The notes: a model not told the origin generated them from the sequence alone. DNA of 22,668 bases from Gammaproteobacteria bacterium RIFCSPHIGHO2_12_FULL_37_34 (GCA_001801495.1 MGXW01000076.1:1-22668), one strand, 5' to 3'. Counted from the stretch's first letter, positions 1 through 7,984 are shown. Numbers and translations: made by a program.

Positions 1-758
1 ATCCTGCGTTAGGCTACATTATTACTACACGTGCAAAAAATAAAATATCGCACTGGTTTAAGCAACAAGCACTCCATGATGATGTGACTATCGGTAAACA
101 ATTATTAGAACGCGAATTATTAAAACACGGATTAAACAAAATACCCACCTTACATGCAATCGCTAAGCACTTTAATCTGAAAAATGAGGATGCTCTATTA
201 GCTGCGCTTGCGCGAGGACATGTGCGTTTAACACAAGTGACACAATTTATTTTACCTCAATCAGAAGAAAAACCCATTACCTTGCCCGCACCAATTACTA
301 AAAAACCAGTAAAACAATCCTCTGGTTCAGCAATCATTGGTCATGCAGATATTTTGACGCGTTTTGCAAAATGTTGTAAACCCATTCTGGGGGATACCAT
401 TATTGGATATATCACGCAAGGCCGTGGCATTTCTATCCATAAAAAAGAATGTTTAAATGCTAATCGCTTTTCTAATATCAATCGAATCATTGATGTACAA
501 TGGGATCCCAACACTATTCTTTTCTTTAGTACGGATTTAAAAATTGTTGCGCATGATCAAACGAAAATATTAAATGATCTTGCTGCATTGTTCGCAAATG
601 AAAAAATTGATTTGCTTCATTTCAATTCATTATTTAATAAAAATCAAAATATCATCATCATAACGATTACTATTCAAGTACAAAATAAAGCACAATTACA
701 ACAACAATTGTACCATATTCAGCAATTGCCTGGTGTGATTGAAGTCAAACGCTTATAG
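1..758 (+). CDS. relA: GTP pyrophosphokinase RelA, C-terminal part (5' end outside window)
   Basis: (p)ppGpp synthetase of the stringent response, which acts on the ribosome with uncharged tRNA. The frame is open from base 3 (first full codon CCT), so the GTG at 84 is internal and the gene starts upstream of the window; 251 residues are visible. The first residues (LGYIITTRAKNKISHWFKQQ) match the segment just after the TGS domain of RelA. A helical region follows, then the conserved Cys-pair/zinc-finger segment with FAKCCKPILGD and YITQGRGISIHKKEC. The protein ends with an ACT domain (ANEKIDLL near its middle) and LPGVIEVKRL. The pattern fits RelA better than SpoT, as in E. coli RelA 'AKCCQPIPGD..GFITQGRGISVH'. 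The synthetase and pseudo-hydrolase domains are not in the window. The metal ATPase gene follows after 33 nt on the same strand. Confidence 0.93.
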   Translation, partial: PALGYIITTRAKNKISHWFKQQALHDDVTIGKQLLERELLKHGLNKIPTLHAIAKHFNLKNEDALLAALARGHVRLTQVTQFILPQSEEKPITLPAPITKKPVKQSSGSAIIGHADILTRFAKCCKPILGDTIIGYITQGRGISIHKKECLNANRFSNINRIIDVQWDPNTILFFSTDLKIVAHDQTKILNDLAALFANEKIDLLHFNSLFNKNQNIIIITITIQVQNKAQLQQQLYHIQQLPGVIEVKRL

Positions 759-791
759 AGTTAAAATAGTACTTTGTACCTAAGGATACCT

Positions 792-3110
792 ATGCCACAA
801 AAGCATTTCGTTAACTTACGTGCCCTGCTGCCAAATATTAAAGATGATCAAGACCAATGTGTTGATAAATTACAAACATTATTGCTTTCAAAATCAACCC
901 TCAACAAGGTACATATTACCCGTGAAAAAGATGAAACTGGATTATGCATTCATTATGATCCGGATGTCTTAACGTTAGATCAAATCAAAGGAGATCTCGC
1001 CTTAGCCGGGGCGCAATTAACTAAGCAATATCATCATGAAAGCCTACATGTCGAAGGAATGGATAGCCCTGATTGTGGCCCCATTATCGAACATTTACTC
1101 ATGCATCTTTCAGGGGTATTAATGGCAAAAGTCAGTTACACCGCCCAACAATTACGCTTAGAAATTGATAAAGAAAAAATCTCTGTTGAAAAAGTGATTC
1201 GCCAATTAAAACGTTATGGTTATCAAGCCAGTCGTCGCGAACGACCTCCTTCTTGGTTACAACATAATCTAGAATTGATATCAAGTATTCTTGCTGGTGT
1301 GTTTTTGCTAATTAGTTGGTTAATGGCTACCTTTGCAACCTTACCGCATCTTACTACTCTTGTTTTGCTGCTTGATCTTGCTGCTTTTGCTAGTGCAGGC
1401 TGGTTGGTAACCCGTGATGGTATCGAAACATTATTACAAAAACGTTTGGATATAGATGTGCTCATGGTATTAGCTGCTTTTGGCGCAGGTATACTAGGGG
1501 CATGGGGAGAAGGTGCATTATTATTGTTTCTGTTTAGTTTAGGTCATGCATTGGAACATAAAGCATTGGATCGTGCACGTGATGCTGTAAAATCCCTAGC
1601 TAAACTTGCTCCTAAAACAGCTATTGTAAAACGTGATGGTATCGAGCGAGAAATTTTGGTAGAAGAATTAGCACATGGTGATATTGTACTCATCAAGCCG
1701 GGACAACGCGTACCCGTTGATGGTACGGTGCTTGAAGGCAGCTCTAGCGTTGATCAATCTCCTATTACTGGCGAATCTATTCCTGTTGATAAACGTGAAA
1801 ATGATACCGTATTTGCAGGTAGTATTAATACGGATGGCGCACTATTAGTACGTGTTGATAAATTAGCAGAAGAAACAACATTGAGTCGCATGGTGCGTAT
1901 GGTATTGGAAGCGGATACACAACAATCCCCTACGCAACTTTTTACTGCTCGTTTCGTTCGATATTTTGTTCCTACTGTTCTTATCGCATTTGTAGCGCTT
2001 ATTATTATACCGCCATTATTTGGGGCAACTTGGGCAAGCGCATTTTATCGCGCCATTTCCTTGTTGGTTGCCTCTTCTCCTTGCGCATTGGCAATTGCCA
2101 CTCCTGCTGCCGTATTATCGGGTGTAGCACGAGCCGCACAGCAAGGGGTGTTGATTAAAGGCGGCATGCATTTAGAAAATCTTGGAATTATTAAGGTTAT
2201 TGCTTTTGATAAAACAGGCACATTAACTGTTGGCAAACCTCATGTGCAAACAATATTACCATTACAAACTGATGAAACAACGTTATTGAGTATTGCTGCA
2301 TCACTTGAAACATTGAGTGGACACCCATTAGCAAAAGCGATTGTTAAATTAGCCGAACAAAAACAAATACCTTTAAAAAAAGTTTCGGATATGCAATCCA
2401 TTACTGGCCGTGGTGTGAAAGGCATGATTGATGGAAAATTAGCAGAATTAGGCAGCTTGAAAATGTTTGAAGATAAGAGCGCCGTTCAAGCTAAGGCGAA
2501 TGAATTACACGCTCAAGGATACACCGCCATCATGGTGCGTTTTGATGGTAAATGGTTAGGCTTAATGGGTATCGCTGATAGCATTCGACCTGAAGCAGCC
2601 GCCACATTAGAAGCGCTACGTCAAAATGGTATCAAGAAAACTATTATGCTAACAGGTGATAATGAGCGTGTGGCTTCTGCTATCGCTAAAAAAATTGGTA
2701 TCACTGATATTCGCGCTAATCTTTTACCTGAAGATAAATTAACAGCTATCCGTGAATTTATTCAGCAAGAAAAATTTGTTGCCATGGTGGGTGATGGTGT
2801 AAATGATGCGCCAGCATTAGCACAAGCAACTGTTGGCATCGCTATGGGTGGTGCTGGTACAGATGTGGCATTAGAAACAGCAGATATTGCATTAATGGGC
2901 GATGATCTAAATAATTTACCATTTGCTGTTCGCTTAAGCCGTGCCTCACGAAGAGTGATTCAACAAAATTTATGGCTTTCTTTAAGCATTGTTAGCCTAT
3001 TAATCATTGGCGCGCTCACAGGTATCACGAGTTTAACGACTATGGTACTGATACATGAAGGCTCAACTCTGTTGGTGGTAGGAAACGCCTTACGATTATT
3101 GCGAGTTTGA
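792..3110 (+). CDS. Heavy-metal transporting P1B-type ATPase, SPC/HEGST (P1B-4-like) class
   Basis: Inner-membrane ATP-driven metal pump of 772 residues. An upstream in-frame TTG at 774 exists, but ATG 792 has AAGGA at 782-786, so 792 is chosen. Two HMA-like ferredoxin folds lead: the first (about 10-75) lacks a metal-binding Cys pair, and the second carries GMDSPDC (about 89-95) in place of the usual GMxCxxC, leaving only C95. Four membrane segments follow (about 161-255), then the actuator domain with TGES (326-329), two membrane segments with SPC at 429-431, the phosphorylation motif DKTGT at 473, HP at 511-512, GDGVND at 667-672, and two final membrane segments with HEGST at 755-759. SPC plus HEG(G/S)T is the signature of P1B-4 pumps, whose known substrates include Co2+, Fe2+ and Zn2+. 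The exact metal cannot be read from the sequence. It may be co-transcribed with relA. Confidence 0.93.
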   Translation: MPQKHFVNLRALLPNIKDDQDQCVDKLQTLLLSKSTLNKVHITREKDETGLCIHYDPDVLTLDQIKGDLALAGAQLTKQYHHESLHVEGMDSPDCGPIIEHLLMHLSGVLMAKVSYTAQQLRLEIDKEKISVEKVIRQLKRYGYQASRRERPPSWLQHNLELISSILAGVFLLISWLMATFATLPHLTTLVLLLDLAAFASAGWLVTRDGIETLLQKRLDIDVLMVLAAFGAGILGAWGEGALLLFLFSLGHALEHKALDRARDAVKSLAKLAPKTAIVKRDGIEREILVEELAHGDIVLIKPGQRVPVDGTVLEGSSSVDQSPITGESIPVDKRENDTVFAGSINTDGALLVRVDKLAEETTLSRMVRMVLEADTQQSPTQLFTARFVRYFVPTVLIAFVALIIIPPLFGATWASAFYRAISLLVASSPCALAIATPAAVLSGVARAAQQGVLIKGGMHLENLGIIKVIAFDKTGTLTVGKPHVQTILPLQTDETTLLSIAASLETLSGHPLAKAIVKLAEQKQIPLKKVSDMQSITGRGVKGMIDGKLAELGSLKMFEDKSAVQAKANELHAQGYTAIMVRFDGKWLGLMGIADSIRPEAAATLEALRQNGIKKTIMLTGDNERVASAIAKKIGITDIRANLLPEDKLTAIREFIQQEKFVAMVGDGVNDAPALAQATVGIAMGGAGTDVALETADIALMGDDLNNLPFAVRLSRASRRVIQQNLWLSLSIVSLLIIGALTGITSLTTMVLIHEGSTLLVVGNALRLLRV

Positions 3111-3139
3111 TCCAAACTTTTCTCTATCCTGATTTCACA

Positions 3140-3475
3140 TTAAAGACCTAAATGGAGTTTTAAAGCAGCATTTATTTTAAACAGAGTCTCTTGGCTAACA
3201 AGCCCTATTTTGTTGCCTTTTATTCTGATTTTAGAAATAGTTCTAATTTGTTGGCATTGTGCTTTAGAGCATTTTGATAATCCGGAATCTTTGGTTTCAA
3301 GAAACACTTCAAATGGATATACTTTGTTCGTATTTGATGTGATAGGAACAATGGTAATAGTGGATGCAGCTTTGTTGTTAGCATTGTTACTGACAATAAC
3401 CATGGGGCGCTTTTTTCGGATTTCTGTACCTATTGTTGGATCTAAATGAGCAAAATAAATTTCACCACGTTTCAT
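3140..3475 (-). CDS. Type II toxin, PemK/MazF family endoribonuclease
   Basis: 111-residue mRNA interferase of the MazF/PemK fold, expected to cut mRNA when not bound by its antitoxin. Family hallmarks are visible: N-terminal MKRGEIYFAHLDPTIGTEIR, RPMVIVSN (23-30), PITS (44-47), the KVYPFEV strand (51-57), SGL (64-66) and QQIRTISK (75-82). The Arg of the RP motif and the Thr of PITS sit where the catalytic Arg and Thr of MazF lie. The usual acidic residue before QIRT is Gln here. The length is normal and nothing suggests decay. The start codon lies 14 nt inside the antitoxin gene, so translation is probably coupled, with AGAAG just upstream of the ATG. It runs opposite to the ATPase gene upstream, with 29 nt between their stops. 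Confidence 0.9.
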   Translation of the reverse strand: MKRGEIYFAHLDPTIGTEIRKKRPMVIVSNNANNKAASTITIVPITSNTNKVYPFEVFLETKDSGLSKCSKAQCQQIRTISKIRIKGNKIGLVSQETLFKINAALKLHLGL

Positions 3476-3689
3476 CTTCTTCTAATCCATCCGAAGTAGT
3501 TATTTCAAAAGCATGATCTAGCTCTTGGTTTGCCTCACAATAATAGGCTTCCAATTCTGTTTGCTGTAAGAGATTAAGTGCTTCTCTGATGACTTCTGAA
3601 CGCGTTTTATAATGATGTTCAGCCTGATAATTCTCAATGAATTCATATTGTTGCTTCTGTATAGAAATAGATAGTTTTTGTATATTCAT
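3462..3689 (-). CDS. Type II antitoxin, ribbon-helix-helix (CopG/MazE-like)
   Basis: 75-residue partner of the adjacent toxin and the first gene of the pair. The N-terminal strand KLSISIQ (5-11) is followed by helix YEFIENYQAEHH (15-26) and helix RSEVIREALNLLQQTELEAYY (30-50), the arrangement of a ribbon-helix-helix DNA-binding domain that works as a dimer. The C-terminal tail is acidic (DGLEEDETW), as expected for the segment that covers the toxin's active site. ATG 3689 has the good ribosome site AAAGGTGAGAT just upstream. RHH antitoxins paired with MazF-type toxins are known mainly from Gram-positive-type MazEF pairs; E. coli MazE has a different fold. It probably represses its own operon through the palindrome 26 nt upstream of its start codon. 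Confidence 0.88.
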   Translation of the reverse strand: MNIQKLSISIQKQQYEFIENYQAEHHYKTRSEVIREALNLLQQTELEAYYCEANQELDHAFEITTSDGLEEDETW

Positions 3690-3714
3690 ATCTCACCTTT
3701 ATTCATACTATTTA

Positions 3715-3731
3715 TCCTACTATAAGTAGGA
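3715..3731. promoter_or_regulatory. Palindromic operator candidate of the toxin-antitoxin operon
   Basis: Perfect inverted repeat TCCTAC-TATAA-GTAGGA, 25 nt upstream of the antitoxin start. Read on the minus strand, a -10-like TATAGT lies inside it (TTATAGTAGG), so a bound antitoxin dimer would block the promoter. RHH antitoxins bind short inverted repeats of this kind. Binding here is inferred; only the repeat itself is seen. Confidence 0.6.
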
Positions 3732-3803
3732 AATATATGCAAATAAAATTATCCAAAATCTACGCTAATTTTGTTGCAGGGATATCTGGAATACCATCTT
3801 TTC

Positions 3804-3833
3804 TTGTGATACTCTTTCAACGCAAAATAATAC
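3804..3833 (+). promoter_or_regulatory. Possible promoter of the ankyrin/membrane-protein operon
   Basis: TTGTGA (3804-3809), an 18-nt spacer and TAATAC (3828-3833), which would give a leader of about 50 nt before ATG 3889. Both hexamers are imperfect. No Legionella-type PmrA direct repeat (CTTAAT pair) was seen upstream of the operon. Confidence 0.3.
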
Positions 3834-3888
3834 GGCTGAATAACTCACCTTGCAATAAATCAAATTAGAACTAAGCTGAGGTCATTAT

Positions 3889-4725
3889 ATGCTATCTTTC
3901 CGTTTAACATGCTTCAATCAATCTTCTAAATCATTTAAATCATTACGTTATGATGGTGCAAAAAATAGCAATTCATATAGCAACTTGCTATTCCAATTAC
4001 GCGCACAACAACCTATTCAACGGTCATTTTCTACAGAAAAGAGTAATTTAATAGCCTTGGTTGATGCAATTAAAAAAGGGAACCATCAGGAAGCAAAAGA
4101 ATTGGTTATAGAAAATAAAAATTTATTATCAGAACAAATTACAGATTACAAACACCCCAATAATGACCATACAGCACTTCAAGTTATTATTACAAAAGAT
4201 AACAAAACCGAAGATGATAATAACCTTGTTGATTTTATGATAAAGCATTCAACTGAACCCGAACTTTACCAGCGATGCCATTGCACAAAACGCAGAACTG
4301 CATGGATGTATGCCATTGAAAAAAATAATTACAGAATTGTAAAGGCAATTTTAGATCGATCTTCTAACCAAGAATTTCTCAATATAAAAGATGAGCGAGG
4401 AAAAACCGCTTTTGATTACGCAATAGAAAACTGGATAAAATCAAGGCGCCTGGAAGAAGAACAAGATAAAATTTCAGCTGCTAACATTCTTGTGTGTCTT
4501 GCTGATCACCCTGGAGTAAAGACTTATTATGACATGAAGAGCGTATATGGCGATTGCGTCGAAGAAGCAAGACGTACAATAGAGAAAAAAAGAATAAAGG
4601 ACATGTCAAATAAGTTCTGCGAAGAATTTAAAACAAAAGCAGAACATCATATTCAAGAAATCGGAAATAAATATCTTGAGAATTTAAATCGAAAGAGGAT
4701 TGGTCCAGGAGGCAAAACATCATGA
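3889..4725 (+). CDS. Ankyrin-repeat protein with mitochondrial-presequence-like N-terminus
   Basis: 278-residue protein of unknown function and candidate secreted effector. Residues 1-48 hold seven Lys/Arg but one acidic residue (D22), many Ser and bulky hydrophobics, and end at QRSFST. R45-S46-F47/S48 fits the R-3 pattern (Arg-x-Phe/Tyr then Ser/Ala) cut by the mitochondrial processing peptidase; this is not a bacterial Sec signal. Ankyrin-type repeats follow: NLIALVDAIKKGNHQEAKEL (53-72), a degenerate HTALQVIIT repeat, RRTAWMYAIEKNNYRIVKAILD (about 135-156) and NIKDERGKTAFDYAIEN (about 166-182). The C-terminal 60 residues are charged and helical, ending GPGGKTS. A ribosome site sits at GAGGTCATTAT before the ATG. 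The last codons overlap the next gene (ATGA), so the two are one transcription and translation unit. Translocation to a host is inference. Confidence 0.75.
   Translation: MLSFRLTCFNQSSKSFKSLRYDGAKNSNSYSNLLFQLRAQQPIQRSFSTEKSNLIALVDAIKKGNHQEAKELVIENKNLLSEQITDYKHPNNDHTALQVIITKDNKTEDDNNLVDFMIKHSTEPELYQRCHCTKRRTAWMYAIEKNNYRIVKAILDRSSNQEFLNIKDERGKTAFDYAIENWIKSRRLEEEQDKISAANILVCLADHPGVKTYYDMKSVYGDCVEEARRTIEKKRIKDMSNKFCEEFKTKAEHHIQEIGNKYLENLNRKRIGPGGKTS
4707..4712 (+). promoter_or_regulatory. Strong Shine-Dalgarno of the second effector-like gene inside the first
   Basis: AGGAGG lies in the last codons of the ankyrin gene (encoding Gly-Gly), 9 nt before ATG 4722. This fixes the start of the second gene at the ATGA overlap. 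Confidence 0.75.
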
Positions 4726-5945
4726 AATTATTTTTACCCCTATATCAGAAACCACAAACAAGAATGTTTCATCATTCAACATATCGTTTTACAGAAACAA
4801 AAAAAGAAAAACAAGTGCGAAATGGAAATGAAACATTAACGTATGGCGAGCAACTTAAACGTGCATATCGTTTAGGTTTTGAAAATGCTGGGAAGAATTG
4901 GAATGAATTTGAAAAAGAACATAGGGATGAAATCAATAAGTGTTTCGGTCAAAGATATGCTGAAGCAGATTTCAAAGCAGCTATTCGCGCAGCTACACAT
5001 GAAATCCAGCGAAAGGTTGACCGTTATGTAGGTCGGGCATCAATGCATATCTTTCAAGCGGGGTATGAAACCGGGTGTAAGGAGGGAGAAGAAATATGTC
5101 GAAAAAAACAAGCTAGAGAAATGATGCGTGAAATGATAGATAAAATCAGCAAAGCAAAAGAGGAGGCATTTGATGAGGGGTTGAATTCACGTCCTGACGT
5201 TCAAGCAGCAAAAAGAAAAGGAAAAGAAGAAGCAGAAAGAGAATTTGAAGAAAGAGAGCAAAATACAGACACCCAAAAAAAAGCCCTCTATATAGAAGAA
5301 TATAAAAAAACCAGAACATTTTCTGCTCGCGCAGCAAACTTACTGTTTTATATTCAAGAATTGAAAGAAACCCCGAACTTCTTTACGGGTTCTATTTTTC
5401 TTATGTCTGGTGGCTTATTGGTTCTTGTGATTGGCGGTATATTGGTTATCGCAAGTCTTGTAAAAAAAGGGTACCATACTCGATATGACATGTATTTACA
5501 CGGCGAAACATCTGAACAATATGTTACACGGCAAAATACTATTAACCGATGTCGTAAACTTAAAACAATATCTCCTCAAACGTATGGCCTTTCTTCCTTT
5601 CATTCAGAGGAAGAAAAGGATATCAAAACCTATCAAAAACAATGCGAACTTGCTACAACGTTTTATCAACAAATGAGGGATGAGATGGCTGCAAGAAGAG
5701 GAAGTGGATATGGAAACCAAAAACGCTACGGCCCAAGAGATGTAACAGGAGTTCATGTTGACCATCTTAAGCCTCCTTATACCCAAAGCATATATGATAA
5801 CCAATTGGATAACAAACTCCATGAGTTTTTTAAGAGGCTTCAAAGACAAGCAAATGAGATGAGAGAATCAGAAAAAGTAGAAACCTTGAAAAAAAAGCAT
5901 GATCACATACTAGAGGATATAAAGAATAGGCGTAACGGTAATTGA
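4722..5945 (+). CDS. Coiled-coil, single-membrane-segment protein; partner of the ankyrin protein
   Basis: 407-residue protein with no recognised family. Residues 1-24 hold four Lys/Arg and no acidic residue and include TRMFHHSTYRF, again resembling a mitochondrial presequence (R14-M-F or R22-F as possible cleavage contexts). Residues about 40-200 are highly charged and helical, with Gly-spaced motifs RAYRLGFENAG (48-57) and FQAGYETGCKEGEE (111-124). They turn into a Lys/Glu coiled coil (160-180). One glycine-rich membrane segment lies at about 221-247 (GSIFLMSGGLLVLVIGGILV), followed by KKG. The remaining 160 residues are hydrophilic, with Tyr/Arg-rich and coiled-coil parts. It overlaps the ankyrin gene by 4 nt and its stop is one base from the convergent rarA stop. 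It is probably a membrane-anchored partner of the ankyrin protein, but its function is unknown. Confidence 0.75.
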   Translation: MKLFLPLYQKPQTRMFHHSTYRFTETKKEKQVRNGNETLTYGEQLKRAYRLGFENAGKNWNEFEKEHRDEINKCFGQRYAEADFKAAIRAATHEIQRKVDRYVGRASMHIFQAGYETGCKEGEEICRKKQAREMMREMIDKISKAKEEAFDEGLNSRPDVQAAKRKGKEEAEREFEEREQNTDTQKKALYIEEYKKTRTFSARAANLLFYIQELKETPNFFTGSIFLMSGGLLVLVIGGILVIASLVKKGYHTRYDMYLHGETSEQYVTRQNTINRCRKLKTISPQTYGLSSFHSEEEKDIKTYQKQCELATTFYQQMRDEMAARRGSGYGNQKRYGPRDVTGVHVDHLKPPYTQSIYDNQLDNKLHEFFKRLQRQANEMRESEKVETLKKKHDHILEDIKNRRNGN

Positions 5946-5946
5946 A

Positions 5947-7260
5947 TCATTTTTTTACTTTTTTATCCATCTCACGAAAATAAGCTAGCCGCTCTGCAAT
6001 TTTGATTTCTAATCCACGAGAAACAGGGTGATAATATTGTCGGCCTTTTAATGAATCTGGAAAATAATTTTCACCCGCTGCATAAGCTTCTGCTTCATCA
6101 TGCGCATAACGATAATGTGCGCCATAATTTAATTCTTTCATCAGTTTTGTTGGTGCATTGCGTAAATGCAAAGGCACATCTAAACTACCTTGCGATTTTG
6201 CATCACGCATCGCTTCACCAAATGCCATATAAATAGCATTACTTTTTGGAGCACAGGCAAGGTAAACAATCGCTTCTGCAATCGCTAATTCGCCTTCAGG
6301 AGAACCTAAACGCTCATAGACTTCACTAGCCTGTAAAGCTAATTCCAGTGCACGCGGATCAGCCAAACCAATGTCTTCGTTTGCCATGCGAATAGCGCGA
6401 CGCGCAATGTAACGCGGGTCACAACCACCATCTAGCATGCGGCATAACCAATATAATGCTGCATCAGGTGATGAACCACGGACAGATTTATGTAAAGCTG
6501 AAATTTGATCATAAAACGCCTCCCCTTGCTTATCAAAACGACGTAAACTAATTTGCATCACTTCTTCTAATAATTGTGGCGTAACAATTAGTTTGCCGCC
6601 TTGCTCTTCTGCCAAATCAGCCATGATTTCAAGCAAATTAAGCACTTGACGAGCATCACCATCTGCTGCACGCACCAATAGAATTTGTAAATCTTCTGGA
6701 AACGTGAGCAACACATTGCCGAATCCTCGTGCTTTATCATCTTGCGCTATACGAATAATTTTTAATAACTCGTTTTCTTCTAATCGTTTCAACACATAGA
6801 CACGGGTGCGTGATAATAATGCGCTATTTAATTCAAACGATGGATTTTCTGTCGTTGCTCCAATTAAAATAAATGTACCGTCTTCCACATAGGGTAGAAA
6901 AACATCTTGTTGTGATTTATTGAAACGATGGACCTCATCAATAAATAAAATAGTAGCCTGTTTGTTGGCCTCTCTTGTAACATGCGCTTCTTCTACTATT
7001 TTGCGAATATCTTTTACACCTGAAGATATCGCTGATAGTCGCTCAAAGCGCGCGTGCGTTTTATTAGCCATGAGCTGTGCCAATGTTGTTTTACCGGTAC
7101 CAGGTGGCCCCCACAAAATCATGGAATGTAATAATCCTTGTTCAATCGCACGTCTTAAAGGTTTACCGGGCGCTAATAGATGTGATTGCCCAACGAATTC
7201 ATCGAGCGTTTGTGGGCGCATGCGAGTAGCTAAGGGTTGAAATGTAGTAACGGTTGACAC
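5947..7260 (-). CDS. rarA: Replication-associated recombination protein A (RarA/MgsA), AAA+ ATPase
   Basis: Clamp-loader-like AAA+ ATPase that acts at stalled replication forks. The sequence follows E. coli RarA closely: FQPLATRMRPQTLDEFVGQ, Walker A GPPGTGKT (51-58), Walker B ILFIDE (104-109) in the family motif DEVHRFNKSQQD, sensor-1 GATTENPSFELN (134-145), SRTRV with the Arg finger (near 151), and the C-terminal oligomerisation region SALHKSVRGSSPDAALYW and VHLRNAPTKLMKE-like segments. The GTG at 7260 is chosen because GAGG (7272-7275 region) sits directly after the lolA stop and 10 nt before it; this gives 437 residues and a short N-terminus like other RarA proteins. In-frame ATGs at 7302 and 7311 would overlap lolA by 26-35 nt with weak ribosome sites. 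It is translated after lolA in the ftsK-lolA-rarA order known from E. coli. Confidence 0.94.
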   Translation of the reverse strand: MSTVTTFQPLATRMRPQTLDEFVGQSHLLAPGKPLRRAIEQGLLHSMILWGPPGTGKTTLAQLMANKTHARFERLSAISSGVKDIRKIVEEAHVTREANKQATILFIDEVHRFNKSQQDVFLPYVEDGTFILIGATTENPSFELNSALLSRTRVYVLKRLEENELLKIIRIAQDDKARGFGNVLLTFPEDLQILLVRAADGDARQVLNLLEIMADLAEEQGGKLIVTPQLLEEVMQISLRRFDKQGEAFYDQISALHKSVRGSSPDAALYWLCRMLDGGCDPRYIARRAIRMANEDIGLADPRALELALQASEVYERLGSPEGELAIAEAIVYLACAPKSNAIYMAFGEAMRDAKSQGSLDVPLHLRNAPTKLMKELNYGAHYRYAHDEAEAYAAGENYFPDSLKGRQYYHPVSRGLEIKIAERLAYFREMDKKVKK

Positions 7261-7276
7261 GATTTTGCAAACCTCG

Positions 7277-7927
7277 TTATCGCTTGGTTTGAGAATGTTC
7301 ATTGGTTTCATCAATCACATCGATGCCTGCAGGTACTTTAAAAACAAATAATGTTACCGGAAGTGATGTGTTGGCTTTTATATTTTCAAATTGAATAAAA
7401 GTTGTATTGCCTAAATGATCTTGCAATCGCATCTGATTAATAATGTTATTTGCAAAACCGAGTTGCACAGCAACAAAAACATTATCTGGGTTTTTTGGTG
7501 TTAATGCAAACCAATGTAACGTTGAAGATTTTTTTTGTAGCACGGTGACTACATATTCTTTATCTAAAGCAGCATTATTATAATTTAACAACATGCTCGG
7601 TGCTTCCCCTATCGTTTGCTTTAATGAGCGAATAGTGACCTGCTCCAAATCAGGATCATAAATCCACAATCGGGATTGATTAGAAATAATGAGCTGTGGA
7701 ATGGGTTTGATCACTTCCCAGCGAAATTGATCTGGACGTTTCATCGCCATTTTCCCAAAAGAACGCTGCGCTGGTTTGTTGCGATTATCGTAGATGGTTT
7801 GCGTAAAACTAGCTTGTATGGTTTTGATGCTCGTTAACAAGTTGCCAAGTTCAGAGGATGGAGAGGCAAATACATGTGTTGTATAACTACTAATGAGTAA
7901 AAATATATAAAAATATCTAATTAACAT
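7277..7927 (-). CDS. lolA: Outer-membrane lipoprotein carrier protein LolA
   Basis: Periplasmic chaperone that takes lipoproteins from LolCDE to LolB. 216 residues from ATG 7927; a TTG directly before it is also in frame, and GAGGGG lies immediately upstream. A Sec signal peptide is clear (MLIRYFYIFLLISSYTTHVFA, cleavage before SPSS). The mature part has typical LolA features: LLTSIKTIQASFTQTIYD, GKMAMKRPDQFRWEVIKP, QLIISNQSRLWIYDPDLEQV and PSMLLNY. It lies between ftsK and rarA as in E. coli. It carries no LolB-type lipobox Cys. Confidence 0.93.
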   Translation of the reverse strand: MLIRYFYIFLLISSYTTHVFASPSSELGNLLTSIKTIQASFTQTIYDNRNKPAQRSFGKMAMKRPDQFRWEVIKPIPQLIISNQSRLWIYDPDLEQVTIRSLKQTIGEAPSMLLNYNNAALDKEYVVTVLQKKSSTLHWFALTPKNPDNVFVAVQLGFANNIINQMRLQDHLGNTTFIQFENIKANTSLPVTLFVFKVPAGIDVIDETNEHSQTKR

Positions 7928-7946
7928 CAACCCCTCACAAATTGAG

Positions 7947-7970
7947 AATTCAGAGAATATTCTCTGAATT
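7947..7970. repeat. 24-bp perfect palindrome upstream of lolA
   Basis: Half-site AATTCAGAGAAT is followed directly by its exact reverse complement. It lies about 20 nt upstream of the lolA start and is followed on the plus strand by five Ts (7969-7973). It could be a regulator site for lolA or a terminator for plus-strand transcription. No function can be assigned. Confidence 0.6.
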
Positions 7971-7984
7971 TTTATCGCATAAAC

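Noticed and set aside
84..86. GTG as the start of a separate 224-residue protein
   Set aside because: The frame is open upstream to the window edge and the upstream residues match RelA, so the codon is internal.
3140..3689. The toxin-antitoxin pair as the direct counterpart of E. coli mazEF next to relA
   Set aside because: The antitoxin is a ribbon-helix-helix protein, unlike E. coli MazE, and a metal ATPase gene lies in between; similar location is likely chance.
5146..5337. Minus-strand Leu/Phe-rich frame opposite the coiled-coil protein, as a small membrane protein
   Set aside because: It is the antisense of a Lys/Glu-rich coiled coil, which always reads as Phe/Leu-rich; it has no ribosome site.
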